Positions 23,089-34,385 of a DNA stretch of 64,000 nucleotides are shown in pieces. Under the pieces are notes generated by a model. It was not told the DNA's origin and made no database searches. It was given only the letters and a program-made list of their open reading frames with translations. The stretch spans positions 23,447,235 to 23,511,234 of the forward strand of contig OX375877.1 in NCBI GenBank assembly GCA_947359465.1. The letters are read 5' to 3'. Each line of letters opens with the position of its first letter. Position 1 is the stretch's first letter. This DNA comes from Metellina segmentata (lineage: Eukaryota; Arthropoda; Arachnida; Araneae; Tetragnathidae). Position numbers and translations under genes: made by a program.

Positions 23089-23653
23089 ATTGCAGCGGAA
23101 AATTCCTCTACAACAAAAAATATCTTTAATTAAACGTATATTTATCTAACTTGATCAAAGCTTTAAATGCGCTAGTTAGCAGTTCGAAAGATATAACATG
23201 AATGACGAAATCTTTTTAAAACAATACTTTTTGCATGCGCAACAATGTTTGTGTTAACAATGAAATAGAAATTTCGATGCTTACGTAACAATGGACTCAT
23301 CCATTATTATACTCAAAGTAATGTTATTGTTTAAGGGGAAAACAGAAAAGGGTTCAATTGTATTTAATTCCATTGTTCTAAGTAGGAAGTTTGAAATTTA
23401 TGCTGAATTCAGAATTAATGATATCATATGTATAATTTCAATTCATTATTTGTTTTAATATATCATATTTTTGAACATTCATAAGTCATTAAAGCTCTAT
23501 TTCTAAATAATAAAATTGTTGTTACTTTTAATACTTTTACGACACATGTCATTATTTGCATTACTTTCATTTCTAGACCCATAAAATTCCTTTTCATTCA
23601 GTCTATTTAAAGTGGACAACACGAATGAAATAAATAAAACTAGCTGAACATTA

Positions 23654-23794
23654 GGACCTGATCACATGAGGCGTTTTCTAACGGTCACATGGATAGAAAC
23701 TTGAACTAGAGGAACAAAAAAAAACATAAATTAATGCTTACGGAAATCTGACTTTGAAACCGCGAGTTAGAAAACTCCATATGTGAACAGGGCC
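23654..23794. mobile_element. Harbinger-type MITE, 141 bp (copy A)
   Basis: Imperfect terminal inverted repeats of about 33 bp: GGACCTGATCACATGAGGC at the left and the complement of GGCCCTGTTCACATATGGAG at the right. Flanked by TTA at 23,651-23,653 and 23,795-23,797, the 3-bp target duplication of PIF/Harbinger elements. It has no coding capacity. Confidence 0.7.
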
Positions 23795-23972
23795 TTAATA
23801 CCATAATGAACTAAAAATTGAGTTTAGAATTTCGTTGGATTTATCCTCTACAAGCCAGTTATTTCACCGACGGTTTTATGGCTGTTTAAGAATAACTGGG
23901 AGAAATGAAGCTTTTCCAGGTTTATCGAGTCAGGAAAACGGCTGTTTACACAAAAAGCACTTGTGAAATAGG

Positions 23973-24068
23973 TAGCATCTGCAATAGAACTTTTTGTAAA
24001 TAGATAGCATCTGCATTAGAACTTTTTGTTAATAGATAGCATCTGCAATAGAACTTTTTGTAAATAGT
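23973..24068. repeat. three tandem 32-bp repeats (copy A)
   Basis: The unit begins TAGCATCTGCAATAGAACTT and repeats exactly every 32 bp at 23,973, 24,005 and 24,037 with one or two changes. No function is evident. Confidence 0.9.
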
Positions 24069-24099
24069 AACATCAAAATTCCTTTTAACTCTTTTATCC

Positions 24100-25296
24100 C
24101 GACTTTTGCATGATTAAAATTGACCTATGAAAAGTAGTTTAATTTAATGTTGACATGCCAAAAGAAATCTGCTATGAGTTTAGAGTTTTTAACTTTTTCC
24201 GTTTCCTGGAAATATCCTGGGACAATATATCACAATCGGTTTGTCATTGGGACTATTTGTCCCAATCGTCTAGGATAATGTGATAAGAACCTTACACAGC
24301 ATGTGGATAAAGAGTAAAATTAAATGAAATGCATTGAATATTGTATTCTTACAGTACAAGAGTAAGTATGATATGACGTAAAGCTGTCTTTACAAAGTGC
24401 AACCTGACACATTTGACAAATAGTAAATGTTCTTTTTTCTATCTTTCTCTTGATGAACAGTAGCTACATCGTTCCTCGGAGTGTGTTGAACAGGTAGATT
24501 GTCTCCTACATTCAACAAAGTGTTTGCTTTTTTTGAAGGTCGAACGTAGTTTTGCGTTCTTTTTATGTTTGATTTCTCCCTTCCAATATTTATTAGTTAC
24601 TCAGCTAAGGGAATCATGAATGATAATAGTGGTTTCTTTAGTATTTTTTTTTATTCTCTAATTCCTTAAGAACCCATTAAGAACGTAAGAACCCATTTAA
24701 AAGTGGGATTTATTGACTCAATAGGGATTGAAATCTAATCTCTGGGAAGTATGGGCCTATTAGGCCCGAATGAGTTAAACCCTGTTTATGTAGCAATTTT
24801 AATGTGTTGATGCAAAAGTTTATGTTAAATAATAGAAATAAGCTTTTTTTCTCATATGTTTATTAAAAAAAAGTTCAGTACAACTTGAATTTTCTTTAAA
24901 ATCGTGTGCCTCAAAGAATCAAGGAAAAGCTTCGACTCGGTAGCTTTGAAGTTTGTTATAGCCAACGTCTTTTCGTTGTAGTTGACTTAACTCTGTGCCA
25001 GGGTTGTGCACATGGAGATCTTCTTTTAGTAAAATGCGACTCCTATAGAAAATTTAAACCCAGTTTTTTTAATTGCTTCAAAAGTTTTTGCAAGAATCAA
25101 TTGAGATTTGAACGGAGGTTTTCGTTAAGTGTTATACTTAATACATTTTTATTATATTTTATTTTTTGTTATTAAAAGTTTGAAATAAGTAGTTTGTAAT
25201 TGAAACAATTAGCAATTTTTCTTAATTATATATATTTGTGTGTACTTAACATTGCATTTAAGCTCATATTAATTAAATTTGAATTTATGTATATAT
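24100..25296. other. non-coding stretch with one unrecognised frame
   Basis: Contains an 8-bp-arm hairpin (ATTGGGAC / GTCCCAAT) at 24,246-24,266. A plus-strand frame at 24,906-25,175 without an ATG start is also open in copy B (49,945-50,214). Its composition is cysteine- and phenylalanine-rich and I do not recognise it, so I do not call a gene. Confidence 0.35.
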
Positions 25297-25410
25297 TCTC
25301 TACTTTTATAAAAGGAAGTGTTTGTTTGTTTCTTGCCAGCAATGTCTTGACGTATCTATGGTACTTGCAGTAATGGGATTTGGCACACAGGTAGTCTGAT
25401 TTTTTTCAAT
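25297..25410 (+). mobile_element. Helitron-like 5' end fragment, plus strand (copy A)
   Basis: Starts TCTCTACTTTTATAAAAGG followed by AAGTGTTTGTTTGTTTC and ATGGGATTTGGCACACAGGT, the 5' end of the Helitron-like family but in the opposite orientation to its neighbours. It breaks off after about 110 bp. Confidence 0.5.
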
Positions 25411-25777
25411 TTTGGGGTTATTTTTTATTATTTTTTATCGAAGTACTAACCCATATTTGGTTACTCCTTCTGTTAATATTATAATAGAGGTTTGACATTG
25501 AGAAAAGCACTTCAAAACTAAAAAGGCCTCATACGATACGAGAAGTTAATGCTTTCATACCGTTATCATAAAGCATCTAAAACATAGATAAGGAATAGCA
25601 ACTGTGTAAAGCTTCTAAAATTTCGAATTGTCTAAATTAAATTTGATTGAGAATTCTGACAAATGTTTCTGTGCATCGTTATAAAGTACATATCTACAAG
25701 TAAGCCCAATTAAAGGTCTTGATTGTTTTTGGCAAAATCCAAATATGAGAATTTTAAAATTTTATCTAGATTTTATA

Positions 25778-26634
25778 TTAGCTACTGCGTGGATAGTTTG
25801 CGTTGCCCGTGTCCGTGGTGTCAAATATTAATCTGGTGTAAAATTTTCCGCAGATTTCAAATAAGTTGATCTTTTCAATCTATCTTTAGCGATTCCGATT
25901 TTGCGAAAATGAACTAACAATCCCTGTCAAAATGTTTTTTTATTTTTTGCTCTCATTACCTAAAATGGAATAGGACATTACATGTATTCTGCTTAATTTT
26001 TTTTAACGCGAAGGGCAGAAGATGCAATCTGTTTCACGTGACGTCACAATCTCTTAAGAAAATATAGAAGATACATTCAATTTCAAAATGATTTTTTTAA
26101 AGAAACACATATTTTTAGGTATAGATCTAAAGTGAAATGTTTCGCGGATTTCAAATAAGTTGAAATTTTTACTCCATCTTTAACGGTCTAAGAGATAAAA
26201 AAAAGATCTAAGTGAGTTCACTTAAAAGATTTATCGTCTGGCTGGACAATCATTCCTCCACGCAAAATCAAAGCGAAAACTGAAAAAATTAATTTTCTCC
26301 GGGTTCCCCGGGATGAAAAATATTGGCATAGTTCCAAGGCTGACGGAAAGATCACGTGGGTAGGAAAGTCTAGATTCGAGTGTTTCTTCTTTCCCGGAAG
26401 AAACTCGTTGAAGAACCCGATGGAGAATAAAACTAGTAAATTCATTTAAAAATCTTCTAGATTGAATTTTAAAATTCGCCGCTACCTAAAATTTGCAAAA
26501 AACTTCGGACTACCTGTGTGTCAAATCTCATTCCTGTAAATTCTGTAGTCTGTTCTGCAGTAGATTCGTCAGGATTTTACAGCCACGAAAAAAACAGACA
26601 AACAGACAAACATACCCTTTTATAATATTAGAGA
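25778..26634 (-). mobile_element. Helitron-like non-autonomous element (copy A, first)
   Basis: Minus-strand start TCTCTAATATTATAAAAGG at 26,634; 3' end near 25,778 with the degraded hairpin GCTACTGCGTGGATAG. Same family as 2,561-3,388. It abuts the next element without a spacer. Confidence 0.55.
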
Positions 26635-27150
26635 CTAGCCACTGCGTGGTCAGTATGGCATTGTCCGTGATAATTATTTTGTGTTGTCAGGTTTGACCAC
26701 TGTTCGCTGACGCTCGCCAACCCTTGGTGATTACTACGTATTCCCATTTGGTTGGCTTCGCAAACTAACTCCACAGGCCACGCCGCCTCGAAGTGGCTAT
26801 TATCAACAAATTAAATCAAAACAATCTTTAATCACAAAACTGGTCATAGTTCCAAAGCCATTGGAATGAAAAACACTTGTAGCGTCAGCGGTCTGAAATC
26901 GTAAAATCCTCTCGTTTCTTCATTCGAGGTAGGAGAGACGTCACATTCTGGAAAGAAGAAAGTAAGATGAAAAAACTAATAAATTAATTTTAAAATGTTC
27001 TAGATTACATATTAAAAATTGGACTGGCCACACAAATCGCAAAATATTAGGACAACCTGTGTGCCGAATTTCACTATTGTAAGTGCCATAGTTTCGACAA
27101 GACACAGCGCACAGAACACAGAGTCACACTTCCTTTTATAATAGTAGAGA
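26635..27150 (-). mobile_element. Helitron-like element, shorter variant (copy A, second)
   Basis: Minus-strand start TCTCTACTATTATAAAAGG at 27,150; 3' end CTAG at 26,635 next to the hairpin GCCACTGCGTGG. The length is 516 bp, so it is an internal deletion form or a subfamily. Confidence 0.55.
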
Positions 27151-27606
27151 TGTTTGTCTACTCATTTTATTAATATTGTAACCTTACAATAATTAATCCT
27201 TCAAAAAAGCAATTTCAACATTAAAAGGCTTGACCCTTTTGAAATGGATACTTAAATAAAGCACTGATAGTTGCCATAAATGCCATGTTGGTTTGAAACT
27301 AGTGTCATATCGCATCCCGTCAAAAAAAGTAACATAACTCAAAATTGCAGAATTTTTAGAAACATCAATTTAAAGGATACTATAAAACGTATAGTGAAAT
27401 ATTATAAGCTTCTTTTAAATTTTTAGGAAGTATTCATGGTGGTAACTTCCATTTTTTTAGAATAGTAATACAACACAATGGGGCACCTCATTCATATTCT
27501 TCAATAACATAACATCACAAACTTTATTTCTTGACTTGTGTCACTTTTCTGTACGTGTAGCGATATTAGTTACTATAGCTCAATACTTGAATTTAGTCCT
27601 CTTTAA

Positions 27607-28335
27607 GGGGGTCCGGGACACATCGGAAAATTTTTTTTATTAATTAATTTAGAATTTTGAATTTTTTTTGTACTGATTACCCATCTAACTAATAAACAAA
27701 ATCACAACACAAAATTTTTCCAAAAGTTTTTTAAAAATTTTAAATTAAAATGTTTTGAAAAAAAGAGGGGTTATTTTAAATTGCTAAGGCTCAAAATATT
27801 CTTGGTCCATTTTCAAAATTCTTGCAGTAAATTATTCACAAATTTATAAACTTTAATTTTGATTCAGCAATTTAAAAAATATTAATTTAACAAAAAATAA
27901 AAAATATTTAAATGCAAATTTTTGAAATTTTTAAGGTACTTTTTTTTAAAAAAGTATATTTTTAAAAGTAAATATTTGTTTAAAATTTGCTGAATCATAA
28001 TTAAAGTATAATGTTTGAAAAATATATATTCCAAATTTCAACCCTTAAACTTTATTGGTTTTCGACTTATAGCAATTTGAATACAGGAAATCTTGAAAAA
28101 AGTATCACGGAGAAAAACACATTTAAAGTTTTAAAGACAGATGCCGTTGCCATGACAACAACTGTCAAAAGTGTTAGATTTCCAAAACAACGCACTACAA
28201 AAATTATTATTTCTCTAGTTCTAATTAAGATAGAAAAATGATTTAGACCTCATTTTAAGGAAAAAAACATAGAGAATTTCTTAAAATCATAAAAAAAATT
28301 TCGAAAATTTGACGATTTTTGTGTCCCGGACCCCC
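27607..28335. mobile_element. 729-bp MITE with TTAA target duplication
   Basis: Perfect 16-bp terminal inverted repeats GGGGGTCCGGGACACA. Flanked by TTAA at 27,603-27,606 and 28,336-28,339. The same place in copy B (52,651-52,654) is an uninterrupted single TTAA. TTAA duplication is typical of piggyBac elements, although the family cannot be settled from the termini alone. The interior is A/T-rich and has no transposase. Confidence 0.88.
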
Positions 28336-28417
28336 TTAAAGAAGATATTTGGAGGAAACATGATAGAATATTGATCCTCCAAAACATGGTCGATTTTGCT
28401 GGACAAAACTGCTGTAG

Positions 28418-29309
28418 GCTAGTTCCATGCGTGACTCACACTACAAGTGAGCTAAACTTGAATCTTAAAGCTACCATAAAAAAATTAATATTACAATAAA
28501 ATGAGATTTGCAACTTGTTTTACTTTAGTAAAGGTTTAATTTATATATATTAGCTACTAAATTTCATTTATCTTACTGGGTATTCTCTGTACATGGGGAA
28601 AACTGAGCTGTGACTCACACTACATGAAAGGGAAGTGATACTTTGATTAAGTACAAAAACTCTTGTTTCTTCCTCTGTTGATCATCAAAAAATTTTGTTT
28701 TAAAAGTATTGTTACTTCAAATAATTTACTTTAATAGCAGATTATTAATAGATTAATTGAATATATAATTAATTTATAACATGACATTTTGTTTGTGACT
28801 CACACTACATGGCAAATGTGACTCACACTACACTTCACAAAAACATTTTTGTTGACAGTTGAAACACTAAGAAAACATACATTAGAAACATTTTTCTTAA
28901 TCTTGCATAGTAAAATATAGAAAACATATTATCCCATGTTTAAGTCATTGAACTTAACATTTAAAAATGTATAGTGCATTCGTTCATCAAATGCTGGTTC
29001 AGGGAGTCTATTTACTGAATGATCACTAAAATCAATTTCAGATATGTCCTCTGTTTTAGGCCAAGCAAAATTTAAAGTGTCTTTATCAAAGCTCAAAAAT
29101 TGAATTGTGAGTGTGATTGATATGAACGCACTTTCTTCCATGTGGATATAAACTCTACCTTTGGGTATTGCTAAATTCTAAAACATAAACTTTGTGTCCA
29201 CTTTTGAATACAAAAGTTTGACCTATTAAGTACATAATTTTTTAGAAAAAATGAATGAAAATATAATTTCAAAATTCTGTGTTATGGTGTACTTTGGCAT
29301 GGAATTAGC
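28418..29309. mobile_element. 892-bp DNA element with four GTGACTCACACTACA repeats
   Basis: Imperfect 13-bp inverted ends GCTAGTTCCATGC and GCTAATTCCATGC (12 of 13 match). Flanked by CTGTAG at 28,412-28,417 and 29,310-29,315; copy B has a single CTGTAG at 52,727-52,732. Within it the 15-mer occurs at 28,431, 28,610, 28,795 and 28,818. A 70-codon minus-strand frame at 28,929-29,141 is the longest open stretch and is unrecognised. The superfamily is unknown to me. Confidence 0.8.
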
Positions 29310-29639
29310 CTGTAGCGTCATGGTTTCCTGTCTTCAGGGACCTGAAATTCTTGACCGTCAATAACAAATCCTCACGTGCATCGAGAGTTTACGACCGAAC
29401 GGATGGGATAAAAAAGTATCCAGTAGTGTCCTTGATATTTAACTGTACCCCTTCGTTACAGAGGGGGGACGTGTATTTTCATTTCCGACCCCTTGAAAAG
29501 ATCGGGAAGCGAACGGACCCAGAACTTATCGTCTCCTTCGATGGAACCACTGGATTCTTTTTCTGTATAATTTAATTTTAGATTAGCCTCGAAATCTGCT
29601 TCAATTTCTTAAATTTTGTTCTACCCACGAAGAAGGTGC

Positions 29640-30260
29640 AGAATTATAGTGGTGCCGAGCTCGATCGACTTGGAACGGACGTAGAGTCTTTAGTGACGAG
29701 TCCCGTTTCCAACTGTATCCTGACTATGACCTCAGACCTATCTGGAGACGTATAGGGCAGCGTGGGGATCCTGCCCTTACTATCTCACGCCACACATGTA
29801 CACAATAGGGCGTTATGGTCTGGAGTCTCATCGCCTTTGATAGCCGGACCCCTTTGGTAGTCATTTCTGGCACACGTACAGCACAGCGGTACTTAGACGA
29901 CATTCTACGACCGATTGCGTTACCGGTCATTTAGCGACACCCCGGACTTACTTCCAACAAGATAATGCCCGACCGCACAGGGCACGTGTTGCTATAAATT
30001 GTCTTCGAGCTTTCCTAACACTTCCTTAGCCAACTACGTCTAATGTTCTCTCTCCCATAGAGAACATTTCGAACGTTAGGGGAAGGTGATTGTATGTTGA
30101 CTGATATGATTGTATGTGACCCGGAATGTTGACTATATATCCTGATAATTGGAGACGGCAAGAAATGTCGAAGGACACCATCAGGGAATTTCTCCAGCCA
30201 GTGCCACGCCGGGTGACGCATCCAGACCAAAAATAAACCGACGCCTTATTGACATCCTCC
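29640..30260 (+). pseudogene. Tc1-like transposase remnant (copy A)
   Basis: The same dead gene as 4,690-5,300 at the equivalent place. Frames read SLVTSPVSN-like shifted text and, in the right frame, the blocks FSDES, GVMVWSLIAFDSRTPLV, and the DNARPHRARVAI-type second catalytic block near 29,960-29,990. The third block near 30,050 is interrupted. A 17-bp duplication (TGATATGATTGTATGTG region, about 30,090-30,120) adds a further frameshift absent from copy B. Confidence 0.78.
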
Positions 30261-30542
30261 CTTTTTTACGATCATACTCCGAAATAAATCATTCAAATTT
30301 TCTGAAATTCTAATCGTTTGTTTTTCTTTGTTAATTCTTCTTTTCCACCATTTTTTATCGCCATCGGACAACTCCTTGGTGCGCCGATATTTTTGTTATA
30401 AAGTTCAATTTTAATATAATTAATTGCTCTGTTCGTCTTATAGGTGTGTTTATAAGTAAAAATCCACTCGTATTAAATAGTTAATCTGCCTAGTGTAAAG
30501 CTCTTTCAACTTGCGGAGATTTGACCCTCTGTACATGAAGTA

Positions 30543-31343
30543 CTAGACACTGCGTGGCTAGCGCGGCGTTGCCCGTGTCCGCAACGTCGTGATGTAATTT
30601 AGTAATCCGGTTTAAAATTTAACACTGATTTCAAATCCGTTGAAATTTTTCAATCTATCTGTAACGATTCCGATTTTACGAAAAAAGACTAAACAATGGC
30701 AGTGGCGAAGAGCAGGAAATGTAATCTGCATTTCCTGCCCTTAGCGTTAAAAAAACAATCTGTTTATTTTTGGAAAGCCAAAGTTGATTTGACATCTCAA
30801 TCTCTCTTGCGAAAATATAAAAGATATATTTAATTTAAAAATAATTTGTTTAAAGAAAACCATATATTTAGGTATTGATCGAATAAGATTTTTTCCGTAA
30901 ATTTCAAATCCGTTGAAATTTTTACTCTGTCTTTAACAGTCTAGGAGATAGAAAAAATAACTACATAACTAAAGTTACAAATTTTTTTATCGTCTGCTGT
31001 AAAATCATTCTTTCGCGCAAAATGAAAATAATCTGTTCGCTTCCTTTTAGGATGACAAACCTTGGCATGGTTCCAAGGGCTGTCGTCAAGGTGCCGTGAG
31101 GGCGAAAAGTCTAAATTTTGATCCTCGTTCTTCCGCTTAAAAAGTTCCAAAGGTGAAAAAACTCTTAAATTCATTTAAAAATGTTTTAGATTGAATTTTA
31201 AAATTCGCCTCGACCCTAATATTGCACAAAATTCTCACTACCTGTGTGCCAAATCCCATTACTGTAAGTGCCATAGATTCGTCAGGACTTTGATCACAAG
31301 AAACAAACAAACAAACAAACACTTCATTTTATAATAATAGAGA
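30543..31343 (-). mobile_element. Helitron-like non-autonomous element (copy A, third)
   Basis: Minus-strand start TCTCTATTATTATAAAATG at 31,343; 3' end CTAG at 30,543 with the hairpin GACACTGCGTGGCTAGC. The upstream segment includes the GGGCAACGCCG motif seen near many animal Helitron-like 3' ends. About 801 bp, non-coding. Confidence 0.58.
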
Positions 31344-31411
31344 TTATAGAAGCATTAAATATTTTTATTTGCATGAAACCTTATAATGTCACTTTATTTC
31401 ATTGAGGGACA

Positions 31412-31567
31412 GCCGTCCCAGGGAGGCATATAACCTATCTTTACTCGATTAGAGAACAAATGAAAATTTTAAGCACGCTGATTCGTTGGTTTCTCACTGT
31501 GAACTCTGACATCACTCATTCATAGTGCGCTGTCCTGAAAAGCATCAATATTTACGTGCAATGAGTC
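31412..31567 (+). repeat. left arm of a long inverted repeat (copy A)
   Basis: Matches 54,831-54,980 directly and 58,486-58,640 in reverse complement, for example ATATAACCTATCTTTACT and CGTTGGTTTCTCA. In copy B the two arms enclose the hAT; in copy A the right arm is missing because the duplication ends first. Confidence 0.65.
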
Positions 31568-32635
31568 TCGTGTCTCACTGCTCTGAGTAAAAGTATTTTC
31601 TGTCAGTTTTTCCATTGTTTTGAGTCCAGGTCAGGGATGGCGAACCTATGACCCGCGGGTCAGACACTGATCCACGTAGAGTTTTGAAATGACCCACGCA
31701 TTGACTTTTATAAACTTATCATATACATAAATAATTCTAATTATTTTTTGAACCCCTCTTTTAAAAAATATGAAGAAAATACAAGCGTTAGTAAATAATT
31801 TAAAAATGAAAAAAATGTATAGCGATTTTGTAAAATGTTTTATATTTATTGATGATGAGATAAAACATAATGCTGTTTTAATATTTGTATGAAAATATTA
31901 GGATATTTAAGACGTGGAACTTGACATCTTTAGTAGGGATTTGGAAATGAAAATCATGAAATATTTTCCTCAGTTACAAAAACATTTTCAAAACACAATA
32001 GCAATGGAAAATACGATTGACGTTTAAGAAAATGCAATCAAAAAATATTTAATGATTATACAGGAAATAAAACAAGCCTTTGAGGAGAGATTTAATCAAT
32101 TCAAGAGTATTGAAAATACATTTCATTTTATTTTATATCCACACAAAACAAAATTCGAAACAATTGAGTTGAACGAACTTAGTGGCTAGGTATCCAAAAT
32201 TTAGAAATACTATTAGTTGAATTTCAAAGCTCAAAGCAGCATAGTTTGCAAAAATAAATTTTATAACTTGATTTCCGAAGCAGAAGGGAGCATGTCTGAA
32301 ATTAGTGCAAATTACAATGATCCCACGTTAAAAATTGAAAATATTATATTAAACGTATGGGATTCTCTTCGAAACAATTTTTTTCAATGAAAAATTTTCT
32401 AATGCTCGTTTAACGATGTTTGGATCCACATATACATGTGAAAAATTGTTTCCTTCGAGGAATTTTCAAAAGTCTACCAATGAAAATAATCTCGGAAATC
32501 AATTGACTGCAATATGCATTAAACTAGTGAATTCTTATTAAATTAACACAAAATAACGTAACTAACTCTCATTAAATATACTTATACTTTAATGTCTATA
32601 CACATACCTGTAACTATATTATCCATTAAAATATA

Positions 32636-32642
<7 letters not shown>

Positions 32643-32719
<77 letters not shown>
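32643..32719. repeat. AT dinucleotide microsatellite
   Basis: An uninterrupted (AT)n tract inside the hAT element. The homologous tract in copy B was the target of the mariner insertion. Confidence 0.97.
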
Positions 32720-32723
<4 letters not shown>

Positions 32724-33063
32724 GTGTCCAGCCTCTGCCTGCCACTAGAGGGCACCTCCACGCTGAAGTCATCTACGACCACTGAACAGCCTCACCGCGC
32801 ATCCGAACAACGCCGAGATCCAGCAGACGCAAGACGAAATCGCCAGGAGAAAGAAGTGTTCGCGTGAGCAGAACCGCAACGACGAGCGCCGATCTTGGAC
32901 ACCTTAAGACGGACTCGAACTTATTACTTTTGTTTTAACCATCCCATATCTTGTAAATAGTACCATCATGATCAACAACTCATTAAACGTTATTATTCTT
33001 ATTTGACAAATTTGACAAATTTAATTTGATTACTACCTACTACTCCAACACCCGGCCTCCACA
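32720..33063. mobile_element. solo LTR, gypsy type, 344 bp
   Basis: Starts TGTGGTGTCCAGCCTCTGCC and ends CACCCGGCCTCCACA, so the ends TGTGG and CCACA are inverted. Much more GC-rich than the surrounding sequence. Absent at the matching place in copy B, where hAT sequence runs through. No internal region or second LTR is present, as expected after LTR-LTR recombination. The gypsy assignment is by general appearance only. Confidence 0.65.
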
Positions 33064-33707
33064 AAGGGGGCTAGGCATGATTTCGCCCCTTTTATATCGA
33101 TTTTTGGCTCTTCACTTGCAAGAGTAAAAGTTGTAAAACAAGAAGAAATCGTTAGCTTATTCAAGAATTAAAAAATTGAGAACCAAAAAAAAGTAGTTTT
33201 TTTTCATGCTTCCTAACTTTAGTTTCAAGTGACCACCAGTTAGTGGTAAAAAAATATTGAACAAAATTTGACCCACTTCTTAAAAAGGTTCGCATTCCCT
33301 GGTTTAGGTAAGTCAGTGCAAATACAAAACATGAGAACTAAAACTTGAATACTAGTCCAATTCGTTTCAGCTGTTTGCTAAGAATGCTTTGAAATTTTAT
33401 GTCATTCGCAATCAGTTTCTGACAATCAACGCGAAAGCTCTCTTTTCTAAATCTGAGTAATTTCAGCCCATGTGATTCAGTGCAAATACAAAACTTTGAA
33501 ACTTGCCCAAATATCACAAAATTGAAACTCTCGAACATACAAAATTAAAAAACAACATGGAAAAATATTCAAAAGAAAGGGAAACTACATTAGAAAATCT
33601 TAGCAATCTTTTATTGAATACAATGATATTAGTGAATTCGAACGTTGATTATATACCTAACAAAACCATGTCTATAATAATAATTCCAAAGTAACTGTTA
33701 CTACACA

Positions 33708-34385
33708 CAACTGTAACTGTTACACAGTCAAGGATCTTGGGGTGATAATTCACAGGGATTTTAAAATGGGTCACCAATGTTCAGCTGCGGGTAAAAACGC
33801 TAATAGGTTATTGGGGTATATTAAAAAGACTGTAACTTCAAGGGATAAGAATATAATCTTGCCATTATATAAGGGTTTCGTAAGACCACATCTAGAATAT
33901 GCTGTACAATTCTGGGCTCCATATATGAGAAAGGACATAGAATCAATTGAAAGGGTTCAGCACAGAGCTACAAAAATAATAAAGGGGCTAGCAAATTTCG
34001 ACTATAATGAACGTTTAAGTAAGCTAAACATGTATACACTGGAAAGAAGAAGAAGGAGGGGGGATTTGATTCAGCTTTTCAAGTTTGTAAAACAAGGGGA
34101 CACAGAGGGCTTAAATTTCAATAGGGATAACAGAACAAGGGGCCATGGGTATAAATTGAATAAGACACATTTTAATCGGGATTTAAGGAAAAACTACTAC
34201 TTTAATAGGGTAATAGACAGTTGGAACGCGTTGCCAGAAAATATAGTTAATTCAAAGGGAGTGTACGAATTTAAGACACAATTGAATAGTCAGTGGGAAT
34301 TGGAGAATTCATAAACAAAGGACCAGCCTTGTTGGGCTTGAGCCTGTAGCTGGTCGTCAATATTTGTATTTGTATTTGTATTGCC
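33708..34385 (+). pseudogene. CR1/L2-like LINE 3' end at the copy A/B junction
   Basis: Counterpart of 8,574-9,210, extending about 50 bp further toward the LINE 5' end. The frame 33,742-34,314 gives 190 residues starting VIIHRDFK-like text followed by the same C-terminal motifs (HLEYAVQFWAPY, RVIDSWNALP). The TATTTG repeat marks the 3' end. The frame is intact but lacks the RT palm and endonuclease. The LINE therefore lies exactly at the duplication junction. Confidence 0.85.

Larger units (their letters stand above)
31632..33301 (+). mobile_element. hAT element with both TIRs (copy A)
   Basis: Left TIR CAGGGATGGCGAACCT at 31,632, right TIR AGGTTCGCATTCCCTG ending at 33,301. Flanks GTCCAGGT and GTTTAGGT form a decayed 8-bp target duplication, the hAT hallmark. 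The interior holds a broken transposase 3' end. A gypsy-type solo LTR and an AT microsatellite sit inside. Confidence 0.82.
8574..33707 (+). repeat. tandem segmental duplication, copy A
   Basis: The whole interval is repeated in direct orientation at about 33,708-58,413, with an offset of about 25.0-25.2 kb. Homology starts inside a LINE at about 8,574 and ends just after a shared AATTCCAAAGTAA near 33,692. Most shared stretches differ by only a few per cent. Copy-specific insertions (27,607-28,335, 28,418-29,309, 32,720-33,063) and a retained Bel/Pao segment (about 13,020-15,110) distinguish it from copy B. Confidence 0.93.

Noticed and set aside
23973..24068. CRISPR-like array
   Set aside because: Three contiguous 32-bp units without spacers in a eukaryotic sequence; a simple tandem repeat.
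28011..28241. 76-codon plus-strand frame inside the TTAA MITE
   Set aside because: A/T-driven composition, no domain, and the element has MITE structure with no sign of a transposase.
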